A stretch of 64,000 nt of DNA from DASPKT01 sp035626475 (GTDB taxonomy: Bacteria > Pseudomonadota > Alphaproteobacteria > Azospirillales > Azospirillaceae), in the NCBI GenBank assembly GCA_035626475.1, contig DASPNP010000053.1, positions 124,001 through 188,000 of the forward strand, in the 5' to 3' direction. Shown here one piece after another: positions 1-10,349 of the stretch. Numbering within the stretch: position 1 is the stretch's first letter; each line of letters starts with the position of its first letter. The position numbers and the translations under genes are program-made. The notes under the pieces were generated by a model, which made no database searches, was not told where the DNA came from, and worked only from the letters and a program-made list of their open reading frames with translations.

Positions 1-742
1 GCAGCAGCCCGGCATCGACCGCCAGCTCGGGGCTGAAGCCCTGCATCTGGGTCAGCTCGTGCAGCAGCCCGTTCCAGTAATCCTGCTTGGGATAGTGGCG
101 GATCAGCTGCTCCATCGCCGGGATCAGCATCCTGCGGTCGCCCGTCTGGTGGAAGGCGTTGGCGCGCATCTGCAGGAAGTCCTCCTGCGGCTTCTGCCCA
201 CGTTTCTCGGAATCCTGGATGACCGGCAGCACCATTTCGGCCGCCTCCTTGAAGCGCTTCTCCAGGAACAGCGCCTGGGCCACCATGCCGCGCAGCTCCA
301 TGTTGGTGGCGCCCTCGGCCATGGCCTGCTGGCCGGTCGCGGCGGACTTCTTGTAGTCGCCGGCCTGGTAGAAGAGGCGGGCCATGGTGTCCAGCCGCTG
401 CGCCCTGTCTTCCTTGGTCATCTCGCCGGTGGCGACCGCGCGCTCGATGGCGGCGGCGGCCTTGGCCGGTTCCTTCAGCCCCAGATAGGACTGCGCCAGG
501 GTCAGCTCCAGCGCCATGGTCTCGAACGGCGTCTTGCCCGCCGCATCCACCGCCGGCTGCGCCGCCGCGAGCGCCTCCTTGAAGCGGCCGCGCTTGTTCA
601 GCGACTGCGCCTCCTGCACCGGCTTGCCGACCTCCGCCCGCACGACGTTCTTGCCCTGCTGGGCATGGGCCGGGAAGGCGCCGCCGGTCAGCGCCAGGGC
701 GGTGCCGAGGGCGAGGATGCGGAAAGTACGGGCCGTGATCAT
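1..742 (-). CDS. Secreted helical-repeat (TPR-like) protein, 3' end cut by window edge
   Basis: The 247 visible codons begin with a Sec signal peptide (MITARTFRIL, hydrophobic core, then FPAHAQQ). Alternating helices rich in Ala and Leu follow, with TPR-like spacing (for example AQSYLGLKEPAKAA and RLFYQAGDYKKSAATG). The start ATG is preceded by an AGGAGG Shine-Dalgarno about 6 bases upstream, which fixes the start. The protein probably acts in the periplasm or as an envelope scaffold; nothing in the visible part shows a catalytic function. It lies downstream of parE on the same strand but is separated from it by a palindromic repeat. The C-terminus is outside the window. Confidence 0.8.
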   Translation of the reverse strand, partial: MITARTFRILALGTALALTGGAFPAHAQQGKNVVRAEVGKPVQEAQSLNKRGRFKEALAAAQPAVDAAGKTPFETMALELTLAQSYLGLKEPAKAAAAIERAVATGEMTKEDRAQRLDTMARLFYQAGDYKKSAATGQQAMAEGATNMELRGMVAQALFLEKRFKEAAEMVLPVIQDSEKRGQKPQEDFLQMRANAFHQTGDRRMLIPAMEQLIRHYPKQDYWNGLLHELTQMQGFSPELAVDAGLL

Positions 743-854
743 GCAGTCCTCCTGGTGGCGCGGCCCCGATCAGATGGGGGCTCGGGCCGCGCCGACGAAG
801 GGGGCATTTACACGGGAGGCGTGCCGGAGGGAAGGGGGGATGCCGGTGCAGCAG

Positions 855-943
855 CCGTAGGTCGCATGGAGGCGGAGCCGCAATGCGACGTCTCCCTGGC
901 CGAGGTGTGTCGCATTACGCCTGCGGCTCCATGCGACCTACGG
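855..943. repeat. Palindromic intergenic repeat, family 1, copy A
   Basis: The outer arms CCGTAGGTCGCAT (855-867) and ATGCGACCTACGG (931-943) are exact reverse complements. A second pair of arms is nested inside (CAATGCGAC and GTCGCATTACG). Similar copies occur at 44984-45076 and 60588-60670. It lies between parE and the downstream minus-strand gene and could fold into a large hairpin in RNA. It resembles the REP-like dispersed palindromes common in proteobacteria. No coding potential is seen. Confidence 0.8.
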
Positions 944-954
944 GCGCAAAGGCA

Positions 955-2943
<1,989 letters not shown>

Positions 2944-3062
2944 GCCCCATTATAAGGGCTGGAGGGGCCGCTGTTCAAGGACATGTGGCGGTCCGCGCAA
3001 GCTCCAGCCACCAGATTTAGTGTCTGGCGGTCCCTTTTCAGTCACAGGAAGAGACACCCGAC

Positions 3063-3464
3063 ATGAGCGCCGAGACGACCGAGCAGATGCCCGACTTCGA
3101 CAAGGCGCCCGCGCTGCGCGTCTATGCCGGGCCGGCCGACGTGAACACCAACGGCGACATATTCGGCGGCTGGGTGCTGTCGCACATGGACGTGGCCGGC
3201 GCGGTGGTCGCGGCGCGGCGGGCCAAGGGGCGCATCGCCACCATCGGCATCGAGGCCATGAAGTTCCACCGCCCCGTCCATGTCGGCGACGAGGTGAACT
3301 TCTACGCCCGGGTGGAGCGGGTCGGGAACACATCGATCCGGGTCAAGATCGACACCTGGGTCCGCCGCGGCATCCAGGCCGAGGCCATCAAGGTGACGGA
3401 GGGCGTCTTCACCTACGTCGCCATCGGCGAGGACCGGAAGTCCCGGCGCATCGCCGGCGACTAA
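3063..3464 (+). CDS. Acyl-CoA thioesterase, YciA-like hotdog protein
   Basis: A 133-residue single hotdog-fold protein. The sequence NTNGDIFGGWVLSHMD (from about residue 24) is the YciA/BFIT signature containing the catalytic Asp of that family, and EAMKFHRPVHVGDEV is the conserved following strand-loop. Members hydrolyse acyl-CoA esters in the cytoplasm with broad chain-length range. Length is normal for the family. The start is preceded by GGAAGAGACACCCGAC. It stands alone, diverging from parE, and is followed by a strong hairpin shared with the convergent lipoprotein gene. Confidence 0.88.
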   Translation: MSAETTEQMPDFDKAPALRVYAGPADVNTNGDIFGGWVLSHMDVAGAVVAARRAKGRIATIGIEAMKFHRPVHVGDEVNFYARVERVGNTSIRVKIDTWVRRGIQAEAIKVTEGVFTYVAIGEDRKSRRIAGD

Positions 3465-3479
3465 GCCCATAAAGAATAA

Positions 3480-3508
3480 GGGCCCGCCCCCGGGGAGGGG
3501 GCGGGCCC
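3480..3508 (-). terminator. Strong GC hairpin between convergent genes
   Basis: A perfect 12-bp stem (GGGCCCGCCCCC at 3480-3491 and its complement at 3497-3508) with a 5-base loop. On the minus strand the stem is followed by CTTATTCTTTATGGG, a T-rich tail, so it best fits a Rho-independent terminator for the lipoprotein gene at 3527-3889. It may also stop transcription from the thioesterase gene. Confidence 0.7.
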
Positions 3509-3526
3509 GATACGCCACACGAAGGC

Positions 3527-3889
3527 TTACGGCTTGGTCGCCGGAGCCGGGGTCGTGGTGGTCGTGGCCGAACCGGTCGACGGGTTGGTCGTCGTGGTCG
3601 TCGTCTGGTCGCCCGAGGTCGTCGAGGTCGAGCCGGTGGCGCCGGTCGTCGAGCCCGTGGTGTCGGAACCGGTCGTGCCGGTCGAGCCGGTCGTGCCGTA
3701 GGTGCTCGAGCCGCTGGCGGGCGGCGTCGTGGTGGAGCCGGCGGTCGAGCCGGTGTCCGCGGGCGGCGGGCTCGAGGTGGCCGTCGGGGTCGAGCTGCCG
3801 CCGCTGCCAGCGGTGTTGGAGCCGCTGTCACCGCACGCCGCCAGGCCCAGCATCAGCACCGGCGCAAGAAGCAGAAGCTTCGATCGCAT
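3527..3889 (-). CDS. Small Ser/Thr/Gly-rich lipoprotein
   Basis: A 120-residue protein with a lipoprotein signal peptide and lipobox LGLAAC, so the mature N-terminal Cys is expected to be lipidated. Asp follows the Cys (CGDSG), an inner-membrane retention signal in enterobacteria, but this rule is uncertain here. The whole mature part is low complexity: runs of Ser, Thr and Gly with scattered Pro, encoded by repeated GTC/GTG-type triplets on the opposite strand. No domain is recognised. It could be an extended envelope tether or spacer. The start is supported by AGGAGAGCGAT upstream. Confidence 0.75.
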   Translation of the reverse strand: MRSKLLLLAPVLMLGLAACGDSGSNTAGSGGSSTPTATSSPPPADTGSTAGSTTTPPASGSSTYGTTGSTGTTGSDTTGSTTGATGSTSTTSGDQTTTTTTNPSTGSATTTTTPAPATKP

Positions 3890-4023
3890 ATCGCTCTCCT
3901 AGTCATCGTTGTTCGCCGGGCGCAGCCTCCGCGTGACGCGTCGGCCGACTTGCCAGCACGGGGATAACACGCCGCGGCCCCTCTCTATTCCCAGGAAGCG
4001 AGGGCAAAAGTAAGGCAAAGCCC

Positions 4024-4425
4024 TCAGGCGGTCCCGCCGAGACGCCGCAGCGCCAGATCTAACGCGGATTTCAGCTGGTTTGCCGAGTAGGGTTTCTGGA
4101 CGAACCCCAACGGATAGGTCTGGCTGACCCGGGCCATGGTCTGCTCATCCGTGTAGGCGGAGAGGTAGAGGGAGCGCACGTTGAACTCGTTGCGCAGCCG
4201 CCGCGCCGTGTCGATGCCGTCCACGGGGCCCTTCAGCCGGATGTCCATGAGCGCGAGGTCGGGAACCGCCTCCTGCGCCAGCTTGATCGCCTCGGGCTCC
4301 GACGCGGCGATGCCCAGCACGGTGTAGCCGAGATCCAGCAGCGTCATGCGGATGCCGAGCGCCACCAGGGCGTCGTCCTCCACGATGAGGATGCGGGGGC
4401 GGGAGGCGGTGTCGGTGTTTCCCAT
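4024..4425 (-). CDS. Single-domain response regulator (orphan receiver)
   Basis: 133 residues from the chosen ATG (MGNTDTASRPRIL); the frame stays open further upstream but that part looks non-coding. It is a lone receiver domain: acidic pocket E16/D17/D18, phosphoacceptor D61 (LALMDIRL), switch Ser89 (LYLSAY) and Lys111 (FVQKPYS). The DIRLKGPVDGIDTA segment resembles receivers paired with HWE/HisKA_2 kinases in alphaproteobacteria. There is no output domain and no kinase beside it; the nearest HisKA_2 kinase is at 10350-11372, and a link to it is inference. No clear ribosome-binding site precedes this ATG, so the start is uncertain. Confidence 0.85.
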   Translation of the reverse strand: MGNTDTASRPRILIVEDDALVALGIRMTLLDLGYTVLGIAASEPEAIKLAQEAVPDLALMDIRLKGPVDGIDTARRLRNEFNVRSLYLSAYTDEQTMARVSQTYPLGFVQKPYSANQLKSALDLALRRLGGTA

Positions 4426-4702
4426 CAGGGCGGGGGTGCTCAGGCTTGCAAGGAAAAGGAACGGTTCCGACGCGGCGCCGCGGGGCCGGTTCTTCCGACC
4501 TCCGGAGCGCCCCGCCCGGGCGGGAATTCCCATGCCGTTGGTTAGGCTATTCGGGAAGATGTCGCAACCCCAACGCCAGTCCAGGGGGTCTATGGCTTTT
4601 GTAAGAGGCCGCTGATCACAGGGGCCCAGCATCGGCCTTGCACCGGCGCTGCCGGCTGGGGCACTCAAGGGACTGCGAACCGCCGAGAGGGAGATTGCCC
4701 CC

Positions 4703-5212
4703 ATGAACGCCGACGAACTCCGCGCCCTGCAGGCGCCGATCAAGGCCCGCTACAAGGATGCGCCCGATACGGCGCTGGTGACCCTGCGGGCCAGCGGCCG
4801 GCTGGAGGAGGGGGCGCTGACCTGCAAGGTGGAGACCGGCCGCGCCCTGGTCGAGGCGGGGCTGCATCCGGCCACCGGCGGCGACGGGCTGTCGGCCTGT
4901 TCCGGCGACATGCTGCTGGAGGCGCTGGTCGCCTGCGCCGGCGTGACGCTGCGCGCGGTGGCGACGGCGCTGGCCCTGCCGGTGCGCGGCGGCACGGTCA
5001 GGGCCGAGGGCGAGCTGGATTTCCGCGGCACGCTGGGCGTGGCGAAGGACGCGCCCGTCGGCTTCCGCGACATCCGCCTCTCCTTCGATCTCGAGGGCGA
5101 CCTCACCGAGGAGCAGCGGGCGACGCTGCTGAAGCTCACGGAGCGCTACTGCGTCATCTACCAGACCCTGAAGAACCCGCCGCCGGTCGCGGCGGGCATC
5201 GTCACGGCCTGA
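4703..5212 (+). CDS. OsmC/Ohr-family protein
   Basis: 169 residues with the OsmC fold. The two family cysteines are present: C78 in LVACAGVTL and C150 in ERYCVIYQTL, the pair that reduces organic hydroperoxides in characterised OsmC/Ohr enzymes. The length and the N-terminal extension resemble the broader OsmC-like group rather than classical Ohr, so the substrate is not certain. Likely cytoplasmic. The start is preceded by GAGGGAGATTGCCCCC. The gene diverges from the receiver gene and converges on the lipoprotein at 5225-5800. Confidence 0.85.
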   Translation: MNADELRALQAPIKARYKDAPDTALVTLRASGRLEEGALTCKVETGRALVEAGLHPATGGDGLSACSGDMLLEALVACAGVTLRAVATALALPVRGGTVRAEGELDFRGTLGVAKDAPVGFRDIRLSFDLEGDLTEEQRATLLKLTERYCVIYQTLKNPPPVAAGIVTA

Positions 5213-5224
5213 TCCGCGGGCGGG

Positions 5225-5800
5225 TCACGGGGCGCCGGTCAGCTTGTCGGCAAGGCTGCCGGCGGCTTCGGTCACCGCCTTGCGCGTGGTGCGCTCCAGG
5301 ATGCTCCCGGCGGTCTGGCAGTCTCCCTTCTCGTCGCGCTCAAGGGTATCCGACACGGCCTTGACGGCGGGGCGGCCGGGCGGTTCGGCCGTCAGGGTGA
5401 CCCGGGTCTCCGCGGTGCAGGCGCCGCTCCAGGTGCCCGTCATGCCGCAATTCACCAGCATCTGGCTGCGCTCAACCGTCACCGGCACCGGATAGGCGCT
5501 GTAGCCCGGCGTGGCAACGAGCTTCCGGTGGACGAGGTTGGCGATCTCATCCTGAGCGAAATTCGTGAAATCCACCTCGTACTTCATCGCGCCGCAGGCT
5601 GTGGAGATCGGCGTGACGGTCTGCCGGAAGCCCGCCGCGCCCTTCACCACGACCCGATCCACCGGCGCCGACAGGCCGGGTGAGGACAGGCTGTGCCGCT
5701 TCACCGTCTCGCCGCAGGCGCTCAGGGCGGTGAGTCCGGCCACGGCAAGCGCCAGGCGAACGGCGGGACGGCGGCGGGAGCGATGGGTGTGGAGCGGCAT
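5225..5800 (-). CDS. Predicted lipoprotein of unknown function
   Basis: 191 residues. The N-terminus has an Arg-rich n-region (HRSRRRPAVR), a hydrophobic stretch and the lipobox ALSAC, predicting a lipidated Cys at about residue 29. The mature domain has five further Cys (STACGAMKY, LVNCGMTG, GACTAETR, GDCQTAG), suggesting disulphide bonds in the periplasm. No family is recognised. It diverges from another lipoprotein (5963-6448); the shared intergenic region of 162 bases probably holds both promoters. Confidence 0.75.
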   Translation of the reverse strand: MPLHTHRSRRRPAVRLALAVAGLTALSACGETVKRHSLSSPGLSAPVDRVVVKGAAGFRQTVTPISTACGAMKYEVDFTNFAQDEIANLVHRKLVATPGYSAYPVPVTVERSQMLVNCGMTGTWSGACTAETRVTLTAEPPGRPAVKAVSDTLERDEKGDCQTAGSILERTTRKAVTEAAGSLADKLTGAP

Positions 5801-5962
5801 CCAAATCTCCGGTTAAGGCGCGGTTAGCATCACGGGCTTACCACACAATTTCGTCGCAAAGTGTTATTGCCCGTCACGATGCATATTCACTACCCTCTCC
5901 AGATACAAGAGTGTGAACGAATAAACGTGAAGACACGCTTGGAGCCAAACCAGGAGGGGTGA

Positions 5963-6448
5963 ATGCGTAAGACTATTCTGATCGCGGCCGGTGCGGCCGC
6001 GTTGCTGTCGGGCTGCGCCACGCCGGTGAAGACCGTGCAGTCGCTGCCGGCGGACCGGATTGCGGAGTTCGCGGTCGCCGATGTCGGTGTCGAGCTCGCC
6101 GTGCAGGAGGCCCGCGCCACCCTGCCGGAGAAGCTGAAGGCCGCGCTGAACACGACGCTCCCGGGCTGCGCCAAGGGCACGGTGCCGGTGAAGATGACCG
6201 TGCGCGTCGACAGCTATAAGGAGCAGGACGGCCTCAAGACCATCCTGATCGGCGACATGACGCAGCTCGCCGGCCTGGTGAAGTTCATCGACCCGAAGGA
6301 CGGCACCGTCCTGGGCGAGTACTTCGTCGACCAGATGCAGGGCGGCGGCGGCCTGCTCGGCATGGCCATCATGGCCGATGCCGAGACGAAGCTCTCCCAG
6401 GGCTTCGCCGACCAGGTCTGCAAGGAAGTCTTCAAGAAGAAGGCCTGA
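5963..6448 (+). CDS. Predicted lipoprotein of unknown function
   Basis: 161 residues beginning MRKTILIAAG with lipobox LLSGC (Cys at about residue 18), then a soluble domain of alternating strands (KMTVRVDSYKEQDG, KTILIGDMTQLAG) and a Gly-rich turn MQGGGGLLG. Two Cys remain in the mature part (LPGCAKG and DQVCKEV). No domain is recognised with confidence; it resembles small envelope lipoproteins of the DUF4410 type only loosely. The start is preceded by CCAGGAGGGGTGA, a good ribosome-binding site. A perfect terminator hairpin follows 15 bases after the stop codon. Confidence 0.78.
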   Translation: MRKTILIAAGAAALLSGCATPVKTVQSLPADRIAEFAVADVGVELAVQEARATLPEKLKAALNTTLPGCAKGTVPVKMTVRVDSYKEQDGLKTILIGDMTQLAGLVKFIDPKDGTVLGEYFVDQMQGGGGLLGMAIMADAETKLSQGFADQVCKEVFKKKA

Positions 6449-6462
6449 GCCTTCGACAGGCT

Positions 6463-6489
6463 GGGGACCGGACGGTGCGTCCGGTCCCC
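6463..6489. terminator. Perfect hairpin between convergent genes
   Basis: The stem GGGGACCGGAC (6463-6473) pairs perfectly with 6479-6489 around a 5-base loop. It sits between the lipoprotein gene on the plus strand and the DUF885 gene on the minus strand. There is no T-run on either side, so Rho-independent action is likely but not certain. Confidence 0.6.
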
Positions 6490-6500
6490 GTCCCATACTG

Positions 6501-8324
6501 TCACGCCGCCTTCCGCGCCCCGATCCACGAATCCACCAGCTCCTCCAGCACCGGCAGCGGCACCGCGCCGTGGCGCAGCACCGTGTCATGGTACTCGCGG
6601 ATGTCGAAGCGGGCGCCCAACTGCGTCTTGGCGCGGTCGCGCAGCTCCAGCAGCTTCAGCATGCCGATCATGTAGGCGCAGGCCTGGCCGGGATAGACGA
6701 CGTAGCGCTCCACCTCGCGCGCGGCGGACTCGCGCGGGAAGGAGGAGTTGGCGGTGAAGTAGTCGATCGCCCGCTCCTTGGTCCATTTCTTGGCATGGAT
6801 GCCGGTGTCGACCACCAGCCTGATGGCGCGCCACAGCTCGAAGGTCAGGCGGCCGAAGTCGGAATAGGGGTCCTTGTAGAAGCCCATTTCCTTCGGCAGC
6901 CGCTCGCTGTACAGACCCCAGCCCTCGACATAGGCCGTGTGGCTGCCGAAGCGGCGGAACTTCGGCAGGCCCGTCTGCTCCTGGGCGATGGCGATCTGCG
7001 TGTGGTGGCCGGGGATCGCCTCGTGGAAGGCCAGCACCTCCAGCTGGTATTTCGGCATCTCCCGCATGTTCATGAAGTTCGTGTAGTAGATGCCCGGCCG
7101 CGACCCGTCGGCCGAGGGCTGGCTGTAGCGGGCGATGGCCTGGTTCGGCTCCTCGTATGGCTGGAAGCGCTGCACGATCACCTTCGCCTTGTGCTTGGTG
7201 ATGAACTGCGTGTCCATCTTGGCGTCGATCTCGTCCAGCACCCGCCGCGCCTCCGCCAGATAGGCCTCGTGGCCCTCCGGCGTGTCCGGGTAGTAGAAGC
7301 GGTCGTCGGTGCGCAGGAACTGGAAGAAGGCCTGCAGGTCGCCCTTGAAGCCGACCTGGGTCATGATGGCGCGCATGTCCCTGTGGATGCGCGCCACCTG
7401 CTCCAGCCCCTTGGCATGGATGGCGTCGGGGTCGAGCGCCAGCGTGGTGTGGCGCTTCAGGCAGTAGCGGTAGAAGGCGTCGCCGTCCGGCAGCTTCCAG
7501 ACGCCGTCCTCATCCGTCGCGCGCTTCTCCAGCCCCTCCAGGTAGGTCACCAGCTTGCCGTAGGCGGGGCCGAAATTCTCCTTCAGCGCGGTGGCCGCCT
7601 CGGCGGTCATGCGCGCGGCCTCTGCCTCCGGCAGCTTCAGCGCGGCGATCTTGCCCTTGATGTTGGAGAAGAGCTGGCTGTCCTTCTGCCCCTCCTCGAA
7701 GGGCGCGCCCAGGATGACGCCGCGGCTCTCCAGCAGGCACTTCGCCACCGAGAAGCGCGGGGCGATGATGCCGGCCTTGGCCGACGCCTCGCTGCTCTCG
7801 ATCAGCTGGTCAATGGCGCCGCCGATGCCGCGCACCCGCGACAGCCATGCCTCGAAGTCGGCCGGGCTCTTCACCGCGTGGAAGTTGATCAGGAAGGTCG
7901 GCAGGTCACCGTGGCGGCCGTTGAAATGCTCGATCGGGTAGAAATGGTGGCGCCAGCGCCAGCCCTCGATGTCGCGCAGCAGCACATACTCGTAGAGCCG
8001 GTGGTTCAGCCGGTCGCGCTCCGCCAGCGTCTTCGGGTCGAAGTCGCGGCGCAGCTCGTCCAGCGCCGCCAGCCGCAGCCGGTGGGTGCCCTCCTCGAAG
8101 CTCTCGGAGATGTCGTCCCAGCGCCCGTAGGAGGCGGGATCGCGCATGCCGAGCGAGGTCTGGCGCTCGGGGCTGCGGGCGAGGAAAAGCTGCCACTTGC
8201 GCTCGAAGTACGCGTCGAGCTTGGACTCGTCCGCGGCCAGGGCGGGCAGGGAACCGGAGGCAGCGAGGGCGGTGGCGGCGGCGCCGGCGAGCAGGACGGC
8301 GCGGCGGCTGGGGGCGGGGAACAT
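6501..8324 (-). CDS. DUF885-family periplasmic metallopeptidase-like protein (paralogue 1)
   Basis: 607 residues from MFPAPSRRAVLL; the ATG follows AGGGAG. The N-terminus has a twin-arginine-like signal (SRRAVLLAG, cleavage near ALAADE), so export folded through Tat is plausible. The body is the DUF885 fold, with a gluzincin-like HEAIPGHH motif at about residues 434-441 and a downstream conserved AYVEGWGLYSERL segment whose Glu is a likely third zinc ligand. DUF885 proteins are probable carboxypeptidase-like zinc hydrolases; the substrate here is unknown. A second copy lies 112 bases upstream on the same strand, so the pair is probably a duplication. Confidence 0.88.
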   Translation of the reverse strand: MFPAPSRRAVLLAGAAATALAASGSLPALAADESKLDAYFERKWQLFLARSPERQTSLGMRDPASYGRWDDISESFEEGTHRLRLAALDELRRDFDPKTLAERDRLNHRLYEYVLLRDIEGWRWRHHFYPIEHFNGRHGDLPTFLINFHAVKSPADFEAWLSRVRGIGGAIDQLIESSEASAKAGIIAPRFSVAKCLLESRGVILGAPFEEGQKDSQLFSNIKGKIAALKLPEAEAARMTAEAATALKENFGPAYGKLVTYLEGLEKRATDEDGVWKLPDGDAFYRYCLKRHTTLALDPDAIHAKGLEQVARIHRDMRAIMTQVGFKGDLQAFFQFLRTDDRFYYPDTPEGHEAYLAEARRVLDEIDAKMDTQFITKHKAKVIVQRFQPYEEPNQAIARYSQPSADGSRPGIYYTNFMNMREMPKYQLEVLAFHEAIPGHHTQIAIAQEQTGLPKFRRFGSHTAYVEGWGLYSERLPKEMGFYKDPYSDFGRLTFELWRAIRLVVDTGIHAKKWTKERAIDYFTANSSFPRESAAREVERYVVYPGQACAYMIGMLKLLELRDRAKTQLGARFDIREYHDTVLRHGAVPLPVLEELVDSWIGARKAA

Positions 8325-8436
8325 GCGGCACTCCCTGATGGTCGGCCGGCCTCTCGCGGGCCGGTCCTCATGGACGCGAGGGTAGGGCCGGCCGGGACGC
8401 CGCCGCAAGGGGCGATCGTCCCGGCCGCACAGGCAC

Positions 8437-10281
8437 TTACGCGGCCTTCTTGCGCTGGGCGATCCAGGCGCTGACCTGCTCGTCCAGCACGTCCAGCGGC
8501 AGGGCGCCGTTCACCAGCACCACGTCGTGGAAGCCGCGGATGTCGAAGCGGGAGCCCAACTCCTTCTTCGCCCGCTCGCGCAGCTCCAGGATCTTCAGCA
8601 GGCCCATATAGTAGCTGGTCGCCTGGCCCGGGCTGACGATGTAGCGCTCGATCTCGCGCACCACCGAATCCTCGGCCAGGGGCGCGTTCGCCATCATGTA
8701 GTCGATGGCCTGCTGGCGGGTCCATTTCTTGGCGTGGATGCCGGTATCCACCACCAGCCGGATGGCGCGCCACGCCTCGGTCGTCAGCCGGCCGAAGTCG
8801 GAATAGGGGTCCTGGTAGAAGCCAAGCTCCTTCGGCAGCCGCTCGGCATACAGGCCCCAGCCCTCCATGTAGGCGCCGTAGAAGCCGAACTGCCGGAACT
8901 TCGGCAGGCCGGTCATCTCCTGCTGGATGGCGATCTGCATGTGATGGCCGGGGATGGCCTCGTGGTAGACGATGGCCTCCAGCGTGTACTTGGGATTCTC
9001 CTTCATCCGCTGGAGGTTGGCGTAGTAGACGCCGGGCCGCGAGCCGTCCGGGGCCGGGCGGTTGTAGAAGGCCGGCGGGGCCGACTTCTCGCGGAAGGCC
9101 TCGACCCGCTTCACCACCACGTCGGCCTTGGGCTTGGTGACGAACAGCCCGTCCAGCTTCGGCTTCATGGCGGCGATGTAGTCCTCCGCCTGTTTCAGGT
9201 AGGCGGCGCGGCCCTCATCCGTGTCGGGATAGTAGAAGCGGTCGCTGCTGCGCAGCTCCTTGAAGAAGTCCTGGAGCGAGCCCTTGAAGCCGACCTTCTG
9301 CAGGATGGCGCGCATCTCGCCGTGGATGCGCTCCAGCTCGCGCTTGCCGGTCTCGTGCACCGCGTCGGGCGACACGTCCAGCGTGGTGGCTTGGCGGACC
9401 TTGAACGCGTAGTAGGCGGCGCCGTCCGGCAGCTTCCAGACGCCGTCGTCGGCCGTGGCCTTGGCCGACAACTCCTGGACATGGGCCACGAGCTTCTCAT
9501 AGGCCGGCTTGACCGAGCCAAGCAGCGCGCGCCGCGCCTCCTCGCCCAGCGCCTTCTTCTGCGCCTCGTCGATCTGCAGGGCCGCGACCTTGGTCTCGAA
9601 GTCGGCCAGCAGCGTGGAGGGGGCGGGGCCCTGGTCGAAGGGCTGGCCCGTGATGGTCGACTTCAGGTCGGGCAGCATGCGCTCGAGCGAGAATTTCGGC
9701 GCGATTACGCCCTTGGCGGCGCTCTCGCGGCTGACCTGGATCAGCTGGTCCATGTTGGCCTGCAGCCCGTTCAGCCGCTCGATGTAGGCCTTGGCGTCCT
9801 CCACCGACGCGATGCGGTGGAAGTTGATCAGGAAGGCCGGGACGTTGTTGTGCCGGCCGTTCAGATGGTTCATCGGGTAGTCGTGGAAGCGCCATTTGTA
9901 CGCCTCCGTCGCCCGCTCGCCATTGCTCTCGAACAGGCGGTAGTTGATGGCGGCGGTGCCGCCCAGCTGCTTCACGTCCCAGGTGCCGCGCAGCTCCTTC
10001 AACGCCGCCTCGTTCAGAGACTGGAGGCGCTGGGCGAAGGCGTCGCTCTGGTCGGACCACTTGCCCTGGTCCTTCTTGATGCCGAGCTGCGTCTGGAACT
10101 CCGGCGACAGGTCGAGCGCCTGCTGGAACTGCCGCTCGAAGAACGCGTCCAGCGCCGAGGCGTCGGCCTTGGGCGCCGCCTGCTGCGCGGCGGCGGAGGC
10201 GGCGGCGAGCGCGATGGGCGCGGCGCCCGCGAGGGCGGCCAGGATCAGGGCCGCGGCGCGGCGGCGAAGCGGGGAGCGCAT
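8437..10281 (-). CDS. DUF885-family periplasmic metallopeptidase-like protein (paralogue 2)
   Basis: 614 residues from MRSPLRRRAAAL, with AGGAGAGGAAA just upstream of the ATG. The frame runs open for another 900 bases upstream, but that part is antisense-like noise over the kinase gene. The Sec-type signal ends near AASAAAQQA. HEAIPGHH at about 440-447 and AYMEGWGLYAERL match paralogue 1 almost residue for residue, as does YYPDTDEG. The N-terminal third is less similar. Both copies keep the putative zinc site, so both are expected to be active hydrolases, perhaps with different substrate range. Confidence 0.87.
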   Translation of the reverse strand: MRSPLRRRAAALILAALAGAAPIALAAASAAAQQAAPKADASALDAFFERQFQQALDLSPEFQTQLGIKKDQGKWSDQSDAFAQRLQSLNEAALKELRGTWDVKQLGGTAAINYRLFESNGERATEAYKWRFHDYPMNHLNGRHNNVPAFLINFHRIASVEDAKAYIERLNGLQANMDQLIQVSRESAAKGVIAPKFSLERMLPDLKSTITGQPFDQGPAPSTLLADFETKVAALQIDEAQKKALGEEARRALLGSVKPAYEKLVAHVQELSAKATADDGVWKLPDGAAYYAFKVRQATTLDVSPDAVHETGKRELERIHGEMRAILQKVGFKGSLQDFFKELRSSDRFYYPDTDEGRAAYLKQAEDYIAAMKPKLDGLFVTKPKADVVVKRVEAFREKSAPPAFYNRPAPDGSRPGVYYANLQRMKENPKYTLEAIVYHEAIPGHHMQIAIQQEMTGLPKFRQFGFYGAYMEGWGLYAERLPKELGFYQDPYSDFGRLTTEAWRAIRLVVDTGIHAKKWTRQQAIDYMMANAPLAEDSVVREIERYIVSPGQATSYYMGLLKILELRERAKKELGSRFDIRGFHDVVLVNGALPLDVLDEQVSAWIAQRKKAA

Positions 10282-10349
10282 GGGGTTTCCTCTCCTTGTG
10301 GTTCCGGGCAGGCTAGGCAAGCCGGATGGCCGGGGAAAGGCCCCGCTGG

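Noticed and set aside
3962..3991. EcfG-type stress promoter (GGAAT-N16-GTGTT) before the Ser/Thr-rich lipoprotein
   Set aside because: The -35 element departs from GGAAC and the match is too short to claim without a genome-wide consensus.
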